64,000 nt of DNA, from contig NZ_JAPNLH010000004.1 in the NCBI RefSeq assembly GCF_026627425.1, forward strand, positions 62,001-126,000, in the 5' to 3' direction. This stretch comes from Arthrobacter endolithicus. Its GTDB lineage: Bacteria; Actinomycetota; Actinomycetes; Actinomycetales; Micrococcaceae. Position numbers and translations under genes: made by a program. The notes below the pieces were generated by a model, which searched no databases, had not been told where the DNA came from, and saw only the letters and a program-made list of their open reading frames with translations. Position 1 is the stretch's first letter, and every line of letters begins with the position of its first letter. Below, one piece after another: positions 48,434 to 58,031 of this stretch.

Positions 48434-49204
48434 TCAGCGGCCCCGGGCGGCCTTGCGGTCTGGCCGGGCTTTGTTGGGGTCGATGCCCTTAGGGATCGGC
48501 AGCTTGTTCCCCAAGGAAGAGATACGTTTGTTGACCGCCCCGACCTCGGTCTTCGTCAGCTCCGGCTTGAACTTTCGCAGCTTCTTGGTCAGCTTCTGCA
48601 GCTTTACCTGACCTTCGTCGCGGCCCGTTTCGATCACATGTACGGTGACGTTAGGGAGAATGCGCTTCAAGCGCTTGCGCTCGGAGTCCACCAGGGTGCG
48701 CACCCTGATGGAGGGGCCCTCGGTGATCAGCACAATGCCCGGCCGGCCAACGGCACGGAAGACGACATCCTGCGTCCTCGGGTTGACGGCTACCGGCTGC
48801 TCATCAATGATCCAACCGCGTTTGAGCGTGTTCAACGCAGCCCCCGCGGCACCGGGCTTGCCTTCGATCTGGGCAAAAGCTGCGCTCTCGGCACGTCGGG
48901 ACAGGACCAGCAATGCGCCAAGCAGTCCGAGCGCGATGCCCAGGATCAGCCCGGTAATCCAGTTCCCGCCGAAGACGAAGATTCCCAGAACCAGTGCCAC
49001 AATGATGGCCCCGAGGAAGACCAACAGCATGAGCCACGCCACGTTCGGGTCGTGGCGGCGGGTTATCTTGAAGATTTCCACCATCTGTTTGACGCGTCCC
49101 TGTTTCTTAGGGACGGCCGTGGCACCACCTTTGGCACGACGGGTAAACACCTTGCGCTTTGGCGCGTCGGGGCTGGTGGCTGCGGAGCTAGAGGATTTGG
49201 CCAT
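48434..49204 (-). CDS. DUF4191 membrane protein
   Basis: This 256-residue protein matches the DUF4191 family that lies next to lipA in actinobacteria. It has a basic Ser/Ala-rich N-terminus (APKRKVFTRRAKGG), two adjacent membrane segments (LMLLVFLGAIIVALVLGIFVF and WITGLILGIALGLLGALLVL), and a cytoplasmic basic C-terminal domain of about 150 residues (RGWIIDEQPVAVNPRTQDVVFRAVGRPGIVLI). The start ATG 49204 gives the family length; an in-frame extension upstream overlaps the lipA end. TAGAAT lies about ten bases before the start. The function is unknown. Confidence 0.9.
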   Translation of the reverse strand: MAKSSSSAATSPDAPKRKVFTRRAKGGATAVPKKQGRVKQMVEIFKITRRHDPNVAWLMLLVFLGAIIVALVLGIFVFGGNWITGLILGIALGLLGALLVLSRRAESAAFAQIEGKPGAAGAALNTLKRGWIIDEQPVAVNPRTQDVVFRAVGRPGIVLITEGPSIRVRTLVDSERKRLKRILPNVTVHVIETGRDEGQVKLQKLTKKLRKFKPELTKTEVGAVNKRISSLGNKLPIPKGIDPNKARPDRKAARGR

Positions 49205-49236
49205 AGTGGAACTAATTCTAACCGTAATTGGAGCGC

Positions 49237-50241
49237 TTAGTGTGCGGCCAGAAGGGTCGCCGCCTCCTGGCGGGTGGATCCCGAATCGGCGATGTGCGCC
49301 AGTTCTTCCGGTATCGTCAGGCCCTTCTTGCGCATCGCCGTCGCCCAAAGCCGACCGGCGCGGTAGGACGAGCGCACCAACGGTCCTGCCATGACGCCGA
49401 GAAACCCGATTTCCTCCGCTTCCTGCGCCAGTTCCACGAATTCCTGCGGCTTGACCCAGCGGTCCACCGGGTGGTGACGCTCACTGGGGCGCAGGTACTG
49501 GTTAATAGTGATCAGATCGCAACCGGCCTCGTGCAGATCGCGCAACGCCGAGGAGACTTCCTCCCGCGTTTCCCCCATGCCGAGGATCAAATTCGATTTA
49601 GTGACCATGCCCAGATCGCGTCCCTGCGTGATGACTCCGAGCGACCGCTCGTAGCGGAACGCCGGTCTGATGCTCTTGAAAATACGCGGAACAGTCTCGA
49701 CGTTGTGCGCGAAGACTTCCGGCCGCGAGTCACAGATGGCCCCTATGTGCTCGGGTTTGCCGGAGAAATCCGGAATGAGGATTTCGACGCCGGTGCCGGG
49801 GTTCAGCTCGTGGATCTTGCGGATCGTTTCGGCGTACAGCCAGACTCCCTCGTCCGGGAGATCATCGCGCGCCACTCCGGTGACAGTGGCGTAGCGCAGC
49901 TCCATTGCCTTGACCGAACGGGCCACCTTGGTGGGCTCAAAGCGGTCCAGCGGAGAGGGCTTCCCGGTATCGATCTGACAGAAATCGCAGCGGCGGGTGC
50001 ACTGCGCCCCACCGATCAGGAACGTAGCCTCTTTGTCTTCCCAGCACTCAAAAATGTTAGGGCAGCCCGCTTCCTCACAGACCGTATGCAACCCCTCCTT
50101 TTTGACCAGGTTCTTCAGGCCGATGTATTCCGGGCCCATCTTGACCTTCGCCTTGATCCAATCGGGCTTACGCTCAACGGGCGTTTCGGAGTTGCGCTGT
50201 TCAATGCGCAACATCTTGCGGCCTTCGGGTGCCAAGGTCAC
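49237..50241 (-). CDS. lipA: Lipoyl synthase
   Basis: LipA is a radical-SAM enzyme that inserts two sulphur atoms into protein-bound octanoyl groups. The auxiliary cluster Cys residues lie in [12 protein letters not shown], and the radical SAM motif [10 protein letters not shown] follows; [19 protein letters not shown] and [15 protein letters not shown] are further family motifs. GTG 50241 is preceded by AAGGAG and overlaps the lipB stop as GTGA, giving 334 residues. It follows lipB in an operon and modifies the lipoyl domains of sucB encoded 11 kb away. Confidence 0.97.
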   Translation of the reverse strand: MTLAPEGRKMLRIEQRNSETPVERKPDWIKAKVKMGPEYIGLKNLVKKEGLHTVCEEAGCPNIFECWEDKEATFLIGGAQCTRRCDFCQIDTGKPSPLDRFEPTKVARSVKAMELRYATVTGVARDDLPDEGVWLYAETIRKIHELNPGTGVEILIPDFSGKPEHIGAICDSRPEVFAHNVETVPRIFKSIRPAFRYERSLGVITQGRDLGMVTKSNLILGMGETREEVSSALRDLHEAGCDLITINQYLRPSERHHPVDRWVKPQEFVELAQEAEEIGFLGVMAGPLVRSSYRAGRLWATAMRKKGLTIPEELAHIADSGSTRQEAATLLAAH

Positions 50242-50954
50242 AGTAGAACTCCTTCTGCCGGTGCCGGTCCGGTGGGGCCGCATCCGCTCGCGTCATGATG
50301 AACGTCCGGGGCAACGAGCGCCCCTTCGTACTTGTAAAATTCCTCTTTGATCCTTGCGGTCAGATCCGCCGGGCGAACGTCCAGACCTGTCTCCGCCGCA
50401 ATGGACGTGGTGCCTGCGTCCGTGATCCCGCAGGCAATGATCATTGAATACGGAGTCAGATCATTGTTGCAGTTAATGGCAAAGCCGTGCATTGTGACGC
50501 CCTCATGAACGCGAATGCCGATGGCCGCAATCTTGCGCGTCGGCCCCTTGCTGTCGGCCTCGATCCAGATCCCGGCGCGGCCTTCAACCCGGCTGACCAG
50601 CAGCGAATAGCCGCTCAGTACATTGATGATGATTTCCTCGAGGATGCGGACGTACTGGCGGATACCATGCGGATCCCGTAACGCCAGGATCGGATACCCC
50701 ACCAGCTGCCCTGGACCGTGCCAGGTCAGCTTTCCGCCGCGGTCGACCGCAATCACCGGCGTGCCGTCAAAGGGCCTCTCGTGGTCTTCGGTCCGCTTGC
50801 CCGCGGTGTAAACGGCCGCGTGTTCAAGTAACAGGACAGTGCTGGGTGCACGGGAGGCCAGGACGTCACCGTGCAGCGTGCGCTGCAGATCCCACGCCTG
50901 TGTGTAATCTACGAAGTCCGGTGCGAAACCGACCTCAGCGAACTCAAGAGTCAT
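50238..50954 (-). CDS. lipB: Octanoyltransferase LipB
   Basis: LipB moves an octanoyl group from acyl carrier protein to lipoyl domains, the first step before LipA. The product (238 residues) shows [48 protein letters not shown] with the active Lys and [22 protein letters not shown] with the catalytic Cys. The ATG at 50954 matches the family start. TACCCT lies seven bases upstream, so the message is nearly leaderless. It overlaps lipA by four bases. The 105 bases up to the kinase-like gene hold a divergent promoter pair. Confidence 0.95.
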   Translation of the reverse strand: MTLEFAEVGFAPDFVDYTQAWDLQRTLHGDVLASRAPSTVLLLEHAAVYTAGKRTEDHERPFDGTPVIAVDRGGKLTWHGPGQLVGYPILALRDPHGIRQYVRILEEIIINVLSGYSLLVSRVEGRAGIWIEADSKGPTRKIAAIGIRVHEGVTMHGFAINCNNDLTPYSMIIACGITDAGTTSIAAETGLDVRPADLTARIKEEFYKYEGALVAPDVHHDASGCGPTGPAPAEGVLL

Positions 50955-51047
50955 GAACTCAAGGGTAGACCTCTTGAACCGCAGGCCTAAATCCATCCGG
51001 GAACAGGCAACCTGTGGATAACTTCTGCGGTCCGGCTGGATTTGGGC

Positions 51048-51059
51048 TATTCCTGAGGT
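51048..51059 (+). promoter_or_regulatory. Possible leaderless-type promoter of kinase-like gene
   Basis: TATTCC at 51048-51053 ends six bases before ATG 51060, matching the spacing elsewhere, but its last base is C not T. Confidence 0.4.
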
Positions 51060-53141
51060 ATGGATAGTTTCGGCCGGGATGACGCCGCCAGGACCGGGGT
51101 CGATGACGCCGCCAGGACCGGGGTCGACGATGGATTGGCAGCCGGGTTCGACGACAGACTGGCAGCCGGGTTCGACGACGGACTGGTTGCCACCCCTGTC
51201 CTGCCGGGCTACCGTTCCGAGCGGCTGCTCGGCACCGGGGCAAGCGCGCAAGTTTGGTTGGTCCAGCATGAAGGAACCGGCGAACTCCTGGCGGCGAAGT
51301 GCTTCCCGCCCGTCGTTGCAGATGTGGAAGCTGCAGGCGTGGCAGCTACAGGCGTGGAAGCTGGAAGTGTGGAAGCTGGAGGCGTGGAAGCCGCAGACGC
51401 GGGCGCCACGGGTGCGGGCGGGAACGCCGGTGGTGCCGCAGTTGCCGGAGTCGCCGGGCCGGGAGTTGCGGGCCCACTAAATGCGGCACCTGGCTTATGT
51501 TCCGGCCCGGCATTGCTGCGCGAACTGCGTATCCTGGGAAATTTTAGCCACGAACACCTGCTCACAGCCCGGGGCGTCGTTGGACTGTCCGGCAGCTGGC
51601 GCGGCGGTAGAGCGCTGCTGATGGACTATGCACCAGGCGGATCCTTGGCGGGTCTGGTCGCCATCCGCGGGCGGATCAGCGTTGGCGAGGCCGTCACCGT
51701 CCTCACGCCGCTGGCCCAGGTGTTAGGTTACCTGCACGGCGAGGGTGTTGCGCACGGTGATGTTTCCCCGGGCAATGTGCTCTTCAGCGCTCAGGGCAAA
51801 CCGATGCTGGCCGATTTTGGCGTCGCGAGAATGGTGGGCGAGGCCGGGCGGCCCCAATTCGGGACCCCGGGATTCTTTGCAGCAGCCCGCCGCGATCCGG
51901 AGTCCCGAAGGCCTGGTGGTACCGCCGAGTTCGATGATCCCCTTCGCGATGGTCCCCTTCGCGGTGATCCACTCAGTGATCAACTTCATGGTGATCCCCT
52001 TCATGGTGATCCCCTTCACGGTGATCTCCTACGCGGTGATGCCGACCTGGCTTTGGATACCACGGGCGATGTGTATGCAGCCGCGGCCGTAGGTTGGTAT
52101 GCCCTAACCGGGCAAGTGCCCGGGGATACGGACTCTCGGCCGCCGCTTTCGGCCTTCGTGCCGGGCGTGCCGGAGGAGCTTGCTGCCGCCCTCGAAGCAG
52201 GATTACAGGAGGCTCCCTCACGGCGCCCCACGGCGATGGAATTTGCCCAGGCCGTGTACCGCAGCGCGCCGGCTGCGCCCATCGATCTGTCCAGCGCAGT
52301 TCACCCCAGTGTCCTCCCCGACCTGCTGACGCGTCGAAAGGTGCGGGCGCCGCGCGCCCGCTGGTACAAGCCGGGAGACTGGCTCAGCCGGCCCTTCGCT
52401 GCCGGTCCACACCTGCCATCAACTCGGCAAGACGGCAGGGGAATCGACCGTGCCCGGGACCGCAGCCACCGGCACAGGGACCTTCGCGGTGGCAATCATC
52501 CGCGCAGGAACAGTCGGGCCGTGGCGGTGGCTGCTGGTGGACGACATCATCTGCGCAGCAGGACCGTCCGAGGGATCCGTGCGGTTGCGGCTGCGCTGGT
52601 CCTGCTGCTGCTGGCGGCGGCATGCATGCTGATGTGGGGGACGATGCCGGCGGGGCCTCTGGCGCCGGCAGACGTCGATACGGAAGCTGTACCACCGCAC
52701 GATGCGCTGCTGTCCTTGGCGGTTCCGGACAGCATTCGGATCAGGCTCGCATCCAACGCCCCCTCAGAAGCCCTCGGTGCCCTGGCCTGGCTGCGGTCCT
52801 ACGCCTTTTCGTCCGGACAGCCCAACATGCTGCAGTTTGTTAACGTCAGCGGTTCGCCCGCCGCGGCAGCGGACGGGGACGTTGCCGCGGCGCTTGAGCA
52901 AAAGGGGCACGTGCTGAGCGGGTTGGAAAGCCAGGTCCTCAACGTCACGGAATTGGCAGACGAGCTTCCCGATTCAGCGGAGCTCAACGCCACCACAGTG
53001 ACCAGCGGTTTCGCCGAACAGGACGGGCAGGGCGTGGTGGTCCGGACGCAACCCGACGCCGTCACACAGCAGCTGTTGTTTGTGCTCCACCGGGAGCAGG
53101 GGCGCTGGCGGATCGCCGAGGTTCACCAGCCCCGCCCATGA
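51060..53141 (+). CDS. Atypical protein kinase-like membrane protein
   Basis: This 693-residue protein has a Ser/Thr-kinase-like domain (about residues 50-410), a low-complexity linker, one membrane segment near 520 (AVAAALVLLLLAAACMLMWG) and an outer domain with no family I recognise. Kinase marks include the Gly loop LLGTGASAQVW, AAK (Lys80), HGDVSPGN (Asp234 and Asn239 kept, but the usual Lys of HRDLKPEN is Ser236) and DFG at 252-254. The activation segment is expanded by a DPLHG repeat array, and an Ala/Gly/Val-rich insert sits between Lys80 and the alphaC region. The APE motif is degenerate. Catalysis is thus uncertain: it may be an active atypical kinase or a pseudokinase. Confidence 0.85.
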   Translation: MDSFGRDDAARTGVDDAARTGVDDGLAAGFDDRLAAGFDDGLVATPVLPGYRSERLLGTGASAQVWLVQHEGTGELLAAKCFPPVVADVEAAGVAATGVEAGSVEAGGVEAADAGATGAGGNAGGAAVAGVAGPGVAGPLNAAPGLCSGPALLRELRILGNFSHEHLLTARGVVGLSGSWRGGRALLMDYAPGGSLAGLVAIRGRISVGEAVTVLTPLAQVLGYLHGEGVAHGDVSPGNVLFSAQGKPMLADFGVARMVGEAGRPQFGTPGFFAAARRDPESRRPGGTAEFDDPLRDGPLRGDPLSDQLHGDPLHGDPLHGDLLRGDADLALDTTGDVYAAAAVGWYALTGQVPGDTDSRPPLSAFVPGVPEELAAALEAGLQEAPSRRPTAMEFAQAVYRSAPAAPIDLSSAVHPSVLPDLLTRRKVRAPRARWYKPGDWLSRPFAAGPHLPSTRQDGRGIDRARDRSHRHRDLRGGNHPRRNSRAVAVAAGGRHHLRSRTVRGIRAVAAALVLLLLAAACMLMWGTMPAGPLAPADVDTEAVPPHDALLSLAVPDSIRIRLASNAPSEALGALAWLRSYAFSSGQPNMLQFVNVSGSPAAAADGDVAAALEQKGHVLSGLESQVLNVTELADELPDSAELNATTVTSGFAEQDGQGVVVRTQPDAVTQQLLFVLHREQGRWRIAEVHQPRP
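51078..51173 (+). repeat. 24-bp repeats at kinase-like N-terminus
   Basis: Two identical 24-bp units encode DDAARTGV (51078-51125), followed by two 24-bp units encoding DDGLAAGF and DDRLAAGF (51126-51173). Confidence 0.9.
51936..52040 (+). repeat. 15-bp repeat array in kinase-like activation segment
   Basis: About seven units of GATCCCCTTCATGGT type (one shortened to 12 bases) encode a DPLHG-like run from residue 293. It lies between the activation loop and the helix that follows (DVYAAAAVGW). Confidence 0.93.
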
Positions 53142-53147
53142 CGTGCG

Positions 53148-54059
53148 CTAAATCACGGTGGATTCTTCCGGGCCGCCTACCCATGCCGCCACGGCCGCCG
53201 CCGTCGGATGCTGGAAGGTGAATCCGTGCTCGAGCAGCACCCCGGGGACCGCGCGGGTGCTGGTCAGCAGCGTTTCCTTCGCCATCTCCCCCAGCAGCGT
53301 GGTCAGGACCACTTTAGGTACACGCAGACGTGACGGCTTTCCGAACGCCTTCCCCAATTCCTCGACCAGCGCCCCGACCTGGGCCGGCTCGGGCGCGCAA
53401 AGGTTCACCGGCCCACGGATTTCGGTCCGCAGTAGGAATTCCATCGCGGCGACGTCATCCGGAAGGGAAATCCATGGCCAGTACTGCTGGCCGCTGCCGA
53501 GTGGACCACCGAGGCCGAGCTTCAGAGGCAGCAGCAGCTTCCCGATCGCACCTCCGCGGCGCGTCACGACGACTCCAGTGCGCATGACGACCGTGCGGAC
53601 CTCCTGGGGGGCGGCAAATGCGGCGTCCTCCCAGCGGCGGCAAATATCGGCCAGCAAAGAATCTTCCGCCGAAGGAAACGACTCGTCGACGGATGTTGAA
53701 TCGGCCTCGCCGTAGTATCCCGTTCCAGATTGGCTGAGGAAGACCGACGGCGGATTCTGCATCCGCGCCATGGCACGAACCAGGGTCCTGGTTGGATCTA
53801 CCCGCGATTCATAGAGCGTTTCAACATAGCCCCGCGTCCACGGGCGGTTGGCCAACCCCGCGCCGGAAAGGTTGATCACCGCGTCGATGCCCTCCAGCCG
53901 ACGCGGATCCAGCTCTTGCCGGGCCGGGTCCCATTGCACTTCGTCCGGCCTCTGTGCCGAACGACGAACGAGTTTTATGACGTGGTGACCGGCGCGGGTC
54001 AGGGCCAGGCTGCTCGCCGAGCCCAGCAGGCCGGAGGCGCCGGAGATTAGGATTCGCAT
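53148..54059 (-). CDS. TIGR01777-family epimerase/oxidoreductase
   Basis: This 303-residue protein has a Rossmann dinucleotide fold: MRILISGASGLLGSASSLALTRAGHHVIKLVRR, then GIDAVINLSGAGLANRPWT and SQSGTGYYGEADS holding the Tyr of the extended SDR family, and a C-terminal domain (LRVPKVVLTTLLGEMAKETLL). That is the TIGR01777/YfcH family, whose substrate is not established. The ATG at 54059 is the family start. It stands alone on the minus strand, with no operon partner here, and converges on the kinase-like gene. Confidence 0.9.
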   Translation of the reverse strand: MRILISGASGLLGSASSLALTRAGHHVIKLVRRSAQRPDEVQWDPARQELDPRRLEGIDAVINLSGAGLANRPWTRGYVETLYESRVDPTRTLVRAMARMQNPPSVFLSQSGTGYYGEADSTSVDESFPSAEDSLLADICRRWEDAAFAAPQEVRTVVMRTGVVVTRRGGAIGKLLLPLKLGLGGPLGSGQQYWPWISLPDDVAAMEFLLRTEIRGPVNLCAPEPAQVGALVEELGKAFGKPSRLRVPKVVLTTLLGEMAKETLLTSTRAVPGVLLEHGFTFQHPTAAAVAAWVGGPEESTVI

Positions 54060-54147
54060 GCGTTCATCACATCACGGAGTCCGCCCGGGCGAAAGACCGG
54101 CAGATGCAGCTCTTCTTCCTTCCTGCAGGCCCCTTTGGGGGTGTGGC

Positions 54148-54159
54148 TAAGATCGGACA
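54148..54159 (+). promoter_or_regulatory. Leaderless-type promoter of tricorn-like gene
   Basis: TAAGAT at 54148-54153 is followed by six bases and ATG 54160. Confidence 0.6.
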
Positions 54160-57100
54160 ATGACCACTTCCAGCTATTTCCGATTTCCGCACGTCCACGC
54201 AGACATGGTCACGTTCGTGGCGGAGGACGACGTTTGGGTGGCGCCGCTGGGTGGCGGCCGGGCGTGGCGGGTGTCGTCCCTTCAGCTCCCGGCAAGGAAC
54301 CCGCGATTCACCCCGGACGGCAGCCACCTGGTGTGGACGGTGATCCAGGGCGCGGCGCCGGAGGTGGTGAGCTCGGCTGTCAACGGCGGTGGCTTCCGCC
54401 GCCTGACGTATTTTGGGCATCCGAGCACGAAGGTCAAAGGGTTTACCGCCGCGGGGGATGTCTTGGTGACGAGCGCATTTGAGCAAGCAGAGAGCCGTCA
54501 TACCTGGGCCTATGCAGTGAAAACAGATGGGGCCAGTCGCAGCCTGCTGCCATACGGCCCGGTAGAATCCGCCGCCTTCGGCCCGGAAATCGGAGACGAG
54601 CGACCCGTCGTCGTCTCTTCCGTATTGTCCCGCGAACCGGCATGGTGGAAGCGGTACCGCGGCGGCACCGGCGGGAAGCTGTGGATCGATGCCCATGGAT
54701 CGGGAGAATTTTCCCGGCTCGTGCCCGGGCTGGACGGCAATTTAACCGATCCCATGTGGATTGGGGACCGCATTGCATTCCTCTCCGATCACGAGGGATA
54801 CGGCAATGTCTACTCCGTCCGGCCCAACGGTGACGGGCTGCAGCGGCACACCGACCACGAGGGGTTCTACGTCCGGCATGCTGCAACGGACGGACAGCGG
54901 GTAGTTTTCGAGTCTTCCGGCAGTCTGTTCCTATTGCCCAGCCTCGATGCCGAGCCGGTCAAGCTGGAGATCACGCTTGGTTCGGCATCCACCGGACGCC
55001 GACCGCGGGCGCTGAACGTCGGCGAGCACCTGGGTCAGATCATGCCCGACGAAACAGGCAGGGCCAGTGCATTGGAGGCCCACGGCACGGCGCATTGGTT
55101 GACGCACCGTGACGGTCCGTCACGGATTCTGGAGGCAGCTCCCGGCGTTCGGGCCCGTCTGGTCCGGCCGCTGGGTAGCGGGAAGGTGATTTACGTTGCC
55201 GATCACGGCGGCGTCGAGGCGCTTTACCTCAAAGACATTACTGGCGGTGTATCAGAGAAGTCCGCAGCTGCGCTGCCCGGGAACGAGAGGACCGGTCAGG
55301 AGCCTGCGGCAGACAGTTCCGGCGCAAGCGGTACTGGCCGCCCGGCGGCAGCTACGCCCCCGGCCCCGCAGGACGAACTGCCGCGGCCCGTCTCGGCCGC
55401 CGCTGTCAGTCAGGACAGTGCGGCAGCTGCCGCACTCCCGGCGCAGGAGGTCGATGCCCCGGACTATGACCCGCGCCCGGGTGGAAAAGGGGCGACTGGG
55501 CGCCCGCCGGTGTCACCAACCGCGGACGGTGCGGCAGCCTGGGCCAGCTCCGCAACGACGACGGACGCTGGATACCCGGCCGTTCCTGGCACATCGACGA
55601 AGCGGATTGATTTTGCGGGCATAACCCGCGCCAGTGAGATCGCCGCGAGTCCGGACGGCCGATTTGCTGCCATCGGAACCGAATTCGGCGCCGTGCTAAT
55701 CCTGGACGTTGCAGCGGAAACCCTGCGCGAGATCGCCAGCACCGACGCCGGAGCAATTGGCGAACTTGTCTTCAGCCCCGACTCAGCCTGGTTACTGTGG
55801 GCGGAACCCGTAGGTGCCGATACCAGCCGTTCCCGGATACGGCTGAGCAGAGTTGGTGACCCCGTTAGGGAAGACACCGTGGGGGAAGACTCCGCTGGGG
55901 ACAACACAGCGCGGATCATCGAACTGACCGATGGACGGTTTGCCGATCACGGTGCTGCTTTCACCCGGGACGGCCGCTTCATCGCATTTTTGTCACAGCG
56001 CAGCTTCGATCCCGTCTATGACACACACGGATTTGATCTCAGTTTCCCCTCCTCAACCAAACCGTTCCTGATCGCGCTGGCCACCAATACGCCGTCGCCC
56101 TTTGGCCCTTCAGTGGAAGGTACCGAGGCCGAGCCGGACGCCATGACAGCTGCCGGCGACGAGCCGCTGGAACTGGTGGTCCACGCGCAGGGCATTGCCG
56201 ACCGGCTCATTCCGGTGCCGGTTCCGCAGGGCAACTACGAAAAGCTCAGTGCGGCGGACGGAGCGTTGCTTTGGCTGGCCGGTGCGGGAGAAGGTGTCAC
56301 AGGCGACGGTCGTGCAGTGACAACGGACGAGCCGACGGCCCAGCGGCTGGAACGGTTCGATATTGCCAAGCGCGAGGTCAGCACTCTGGTACCGACGGCC
56401 AGCGCCTATCGCGTGACCGGGGACGGCAAGCGGGTCCTGGTGGTGCACGAGAACAAGGTTCGTGTGGTCCCGGCGAACGCGAAGGTGGAGGAGAGCGCCC
56501 CGGAGAGTGTCACCGTGGACCTGAGCCGCGTTCGCGTCCAGCTGGAGCCGCTGAAGGTATGGGGCCAGGCGTTTGACGAAGCGTGGCGCCTGCAAAGGGA
56601 TTTCTACTGGACTGCCGACATGGCAGGGATCGACTGGCAGGGTGTTTACGACCGATACCGGCCGCTGGTGGAGAAACTGGGCTCCCACGATGACCTGGTG
56701 GATTTGCTCTGGGAAATGCACGGGGAACTGGGGACCTCGCATGCCTACGTCACGCCGAAACCGGTCACCGAGGTGGACGCTGGCCAGCAGGGGAGGCTCG
56801 GCGCTGATCTGAAGCGTACCGACCAAGGCTGGGAAATTCAACGGGTCCTTCCCGGAGAATCGTCGGATCCGCAGGCCCGTTCGCCATTGACCGCGCCCGG
56901 TGCCGGTGTGCTTCAGGGCGATGTAATCCTGCGAATCGACGGCGAGGACGTGCCTGCAGAAGGACCCGAAACGCTGCTGGTCGGCGCCGCGGAGAAAACC
57001 GTGGAACTAACCGTACGGAACGGCCGCGGGCACGCTGGAGCCGCGAACGACGGCGGCGCGGGCGCGGTGCGCCGGATCGCCGTTGTGCCGATAAAGGATG

Positions 57101-57807
57101 AAGAACGGTTGCGCTACCAGGACTGGGTGCTGGGAAATCGCCGAACAGTGCGGCAGGCATCCGCGGAGCGGTTCGGCTACCTGCATGTTCCGGACATGCA
57201 GGCCCGCGGCTGGGCCCAACTGCACCGCGATCTGGATACGGAAACGGCCCAGGACGGGCTGATTATGGACGTCCGCCGAAATCGTGGTGGCCACACCTCG
57301 CAGCTGGTGGCAGAGCTGATCGGCCGAAAGATGACCGCGTGGACACACGCTCGGGGCCTTAAGCCGGGCATCTACCCCGCTCAGGCACCACGCGGTCCGG
57401 TGGTGGTCCTCACCGACGAATTCGCCGGCTCCGACGGGGATATCATCACTCAGGTGGCTAAACTGCGGGGGATTGGTCCCGTTGTTGGCATGCGGACTTG
57501 GGGCGGTGTCATAGGAATTGACGGAAAGTTCGCATTGGCCGACGGCACTGGAGTGACTCAGCCGCGCTATTCCTTCTGGTTCAGTGGGGGAGTCGGCTGG
57601 AAGGTGGAAAACTATGGCGTCGATCCGGACATCGAGGTGCCCTTCCCACCGCACGCCTATGGCGACGGGTCCGACCCGCAGCTGGAGTATGCCATCGGTG
57701 TGCTCAAGGAAATGCTCGCCGAGATTCCCACGCAGACGCCGCCGCCGCTGAGCGGATATCCCAGCCGGGCCCCCGGCGCTTTGCCGGACCGGCCGCGGCG
57801 CCAGTAG
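54160..57807 (+). CDS. Tricorn-type protease (S41 family)
   Basis: A 1215-residue tricorn-like peptidase degrades oligopeptides, probably from the cytosolic proteolysis pool. The N-terminal half is beta-propeller-like (YFRFPHVHADMVTFVAEDDVWVAPLGGGRAWRVSS, then repeated WD-like blades such as RFTPDGSHLVW and FSPDSAWLLW). A Ser/Ala/Pro-rich insert at about 370-490 separates the two propellers. The core has GELGTSHAYV with catalytic His861, a PDZ-like region, and DEFAGSDGDIITQ with nucleophile Ser1091. A VREDT/VGEDS repeat (15-bp units at 55864-55908) sits in the second propeller. The membrane or signal segment is absent, so it is cytosolic. A hairpin terminator follows. Confidence 0.94.
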   Translation: MTTSSYFRFPHVHADMVTFVAEDDVWVAPLGGGRAWRVSSLQLPARNPRFTPDGSHLVWTVIQGAAPEVVSSAVNGGGFRRLTYFGHPSTKVKGFTAAGDVLVTSAFEQAESRHTWAYAVKTDGASRSLLPYGPVESAAFGPEIGDERPVVVSSVLSREPAWWKRYRGGTGGKLWIDAHGSGEFSRLVPGLDGNLTDPMWIGDRIAFLSDHEGYGNVYSVRPNGDGLQRHTDHEGFYVRHAATDGQRVVFESSGSLFLLPSLDAEPVKLEITLGSASTGRRPRALNVGEHLGQIMPDETGRASALEAHGTAHWLTHRDGPSRILEAAPGVRARLVRPLGSGKVIYVADHGGVEALYLKDITGGVSEKSAAALPGNERTGQEPAADSSGASGTGRPAAATPPAPQDELPRPVSAAAVSQDSAAAAALPAQEVDAPDYDPRPGGKGATGRPPVSPTADGAAAWASSATTTDAGYPAVPGTSTKRIDFAGITRASEIAASPDGRFAAIGTEFGAVLILDVAAETLREIASTDAGAIGELVFSPDSAWLLWAEPVGADTSRSRIRLSRVGDPVREDTVGEDSAGDNTARIIELTDGRFADHGAAFTRDGRFIAFLSQRSFDPVYDTHGFDLSFPSSTKPFLIALATNTPSPFGPSVEGTEAEPDAMTAAGDEPLELVVHAQGIADRLIPVPVPQGNYEKLSAADGALLWLAGAGEGVTGDGRAVTTDEPTAQRLERFDIAKREVSTLVPTASAYRVTGDGKRVLVVHENKVRVVPANAKVEESAPESVTVDLSRVRVQLEPLKVWGQAFDEAWRLQRDFYWTADMAGIDWQGVYDRYRPLVEKLGSHDDLVDLLWEMHGELGTSHAYVTPKPVTEVDAGQQGRLGADLKRTDQGWEIQRVLPGESSDPQARSPLTAPGAGVLQGDVILRIDGEDVPAEGPETLLVGAAEKTVELTVRNGRGHAGAANDGGAGAVRRIAVVPIKDEERLRYQDWVLGNRRTVRQASAERFGYLHVPDMQARGWAQLHRDLDTETAQDGLIMDVRRNRGGHTSQLVAELIGRKMTAWTHARGLKPGIYPAQAPRGPVVVLTDEFAGSDGDIITQVAKLRGIGPVVGMRTWGGVIGIDGKFALADGTGVTQPRYSFWFSGGVGWKVENYGVDPDIEVPFPPHAYGDGSDPQLEYAIGVLKEMLAEIPTQTPPPLSGYPSRAPGALPDRPRRQ

Positions 57808-58031
57808 CGCCGGACCCACTGCTCACACTGTGGTGCGTTGTCTGCGCCCAAGCTAAAAACGTGAGCATGGACGCCCGTCGTGATGGTCCATGACCATTTG
57901 GCGGGGCATACGGGCCAGCGTGTGTTGTCCCCCTACGCGTCGAAGGCCGCGATTCCCCGAGGGGACCGCGGCCTTCGAGTCAGATCTTCCCGACGGGGGG
58001 AGAACCCCATGCGGAGCGCCGGTGGCGCGGG
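57808..58031. other. Intergenic region between tricorn-like gene and OsmC gene
   Basis: The only structure here is the terminator at 57940-57978. No gene is supported. Confidence 0.5.
57940..57978. terminator. Bidirectional terminator, 12-bp stem
   Basis: TCGAAGGCCGCG at 57940-57951 pairs perfectly with CGCGGCCTTCGA at 57967-57978, with a small inner CCCC/GGGG pairing in the loop. Confidence 0.75.
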
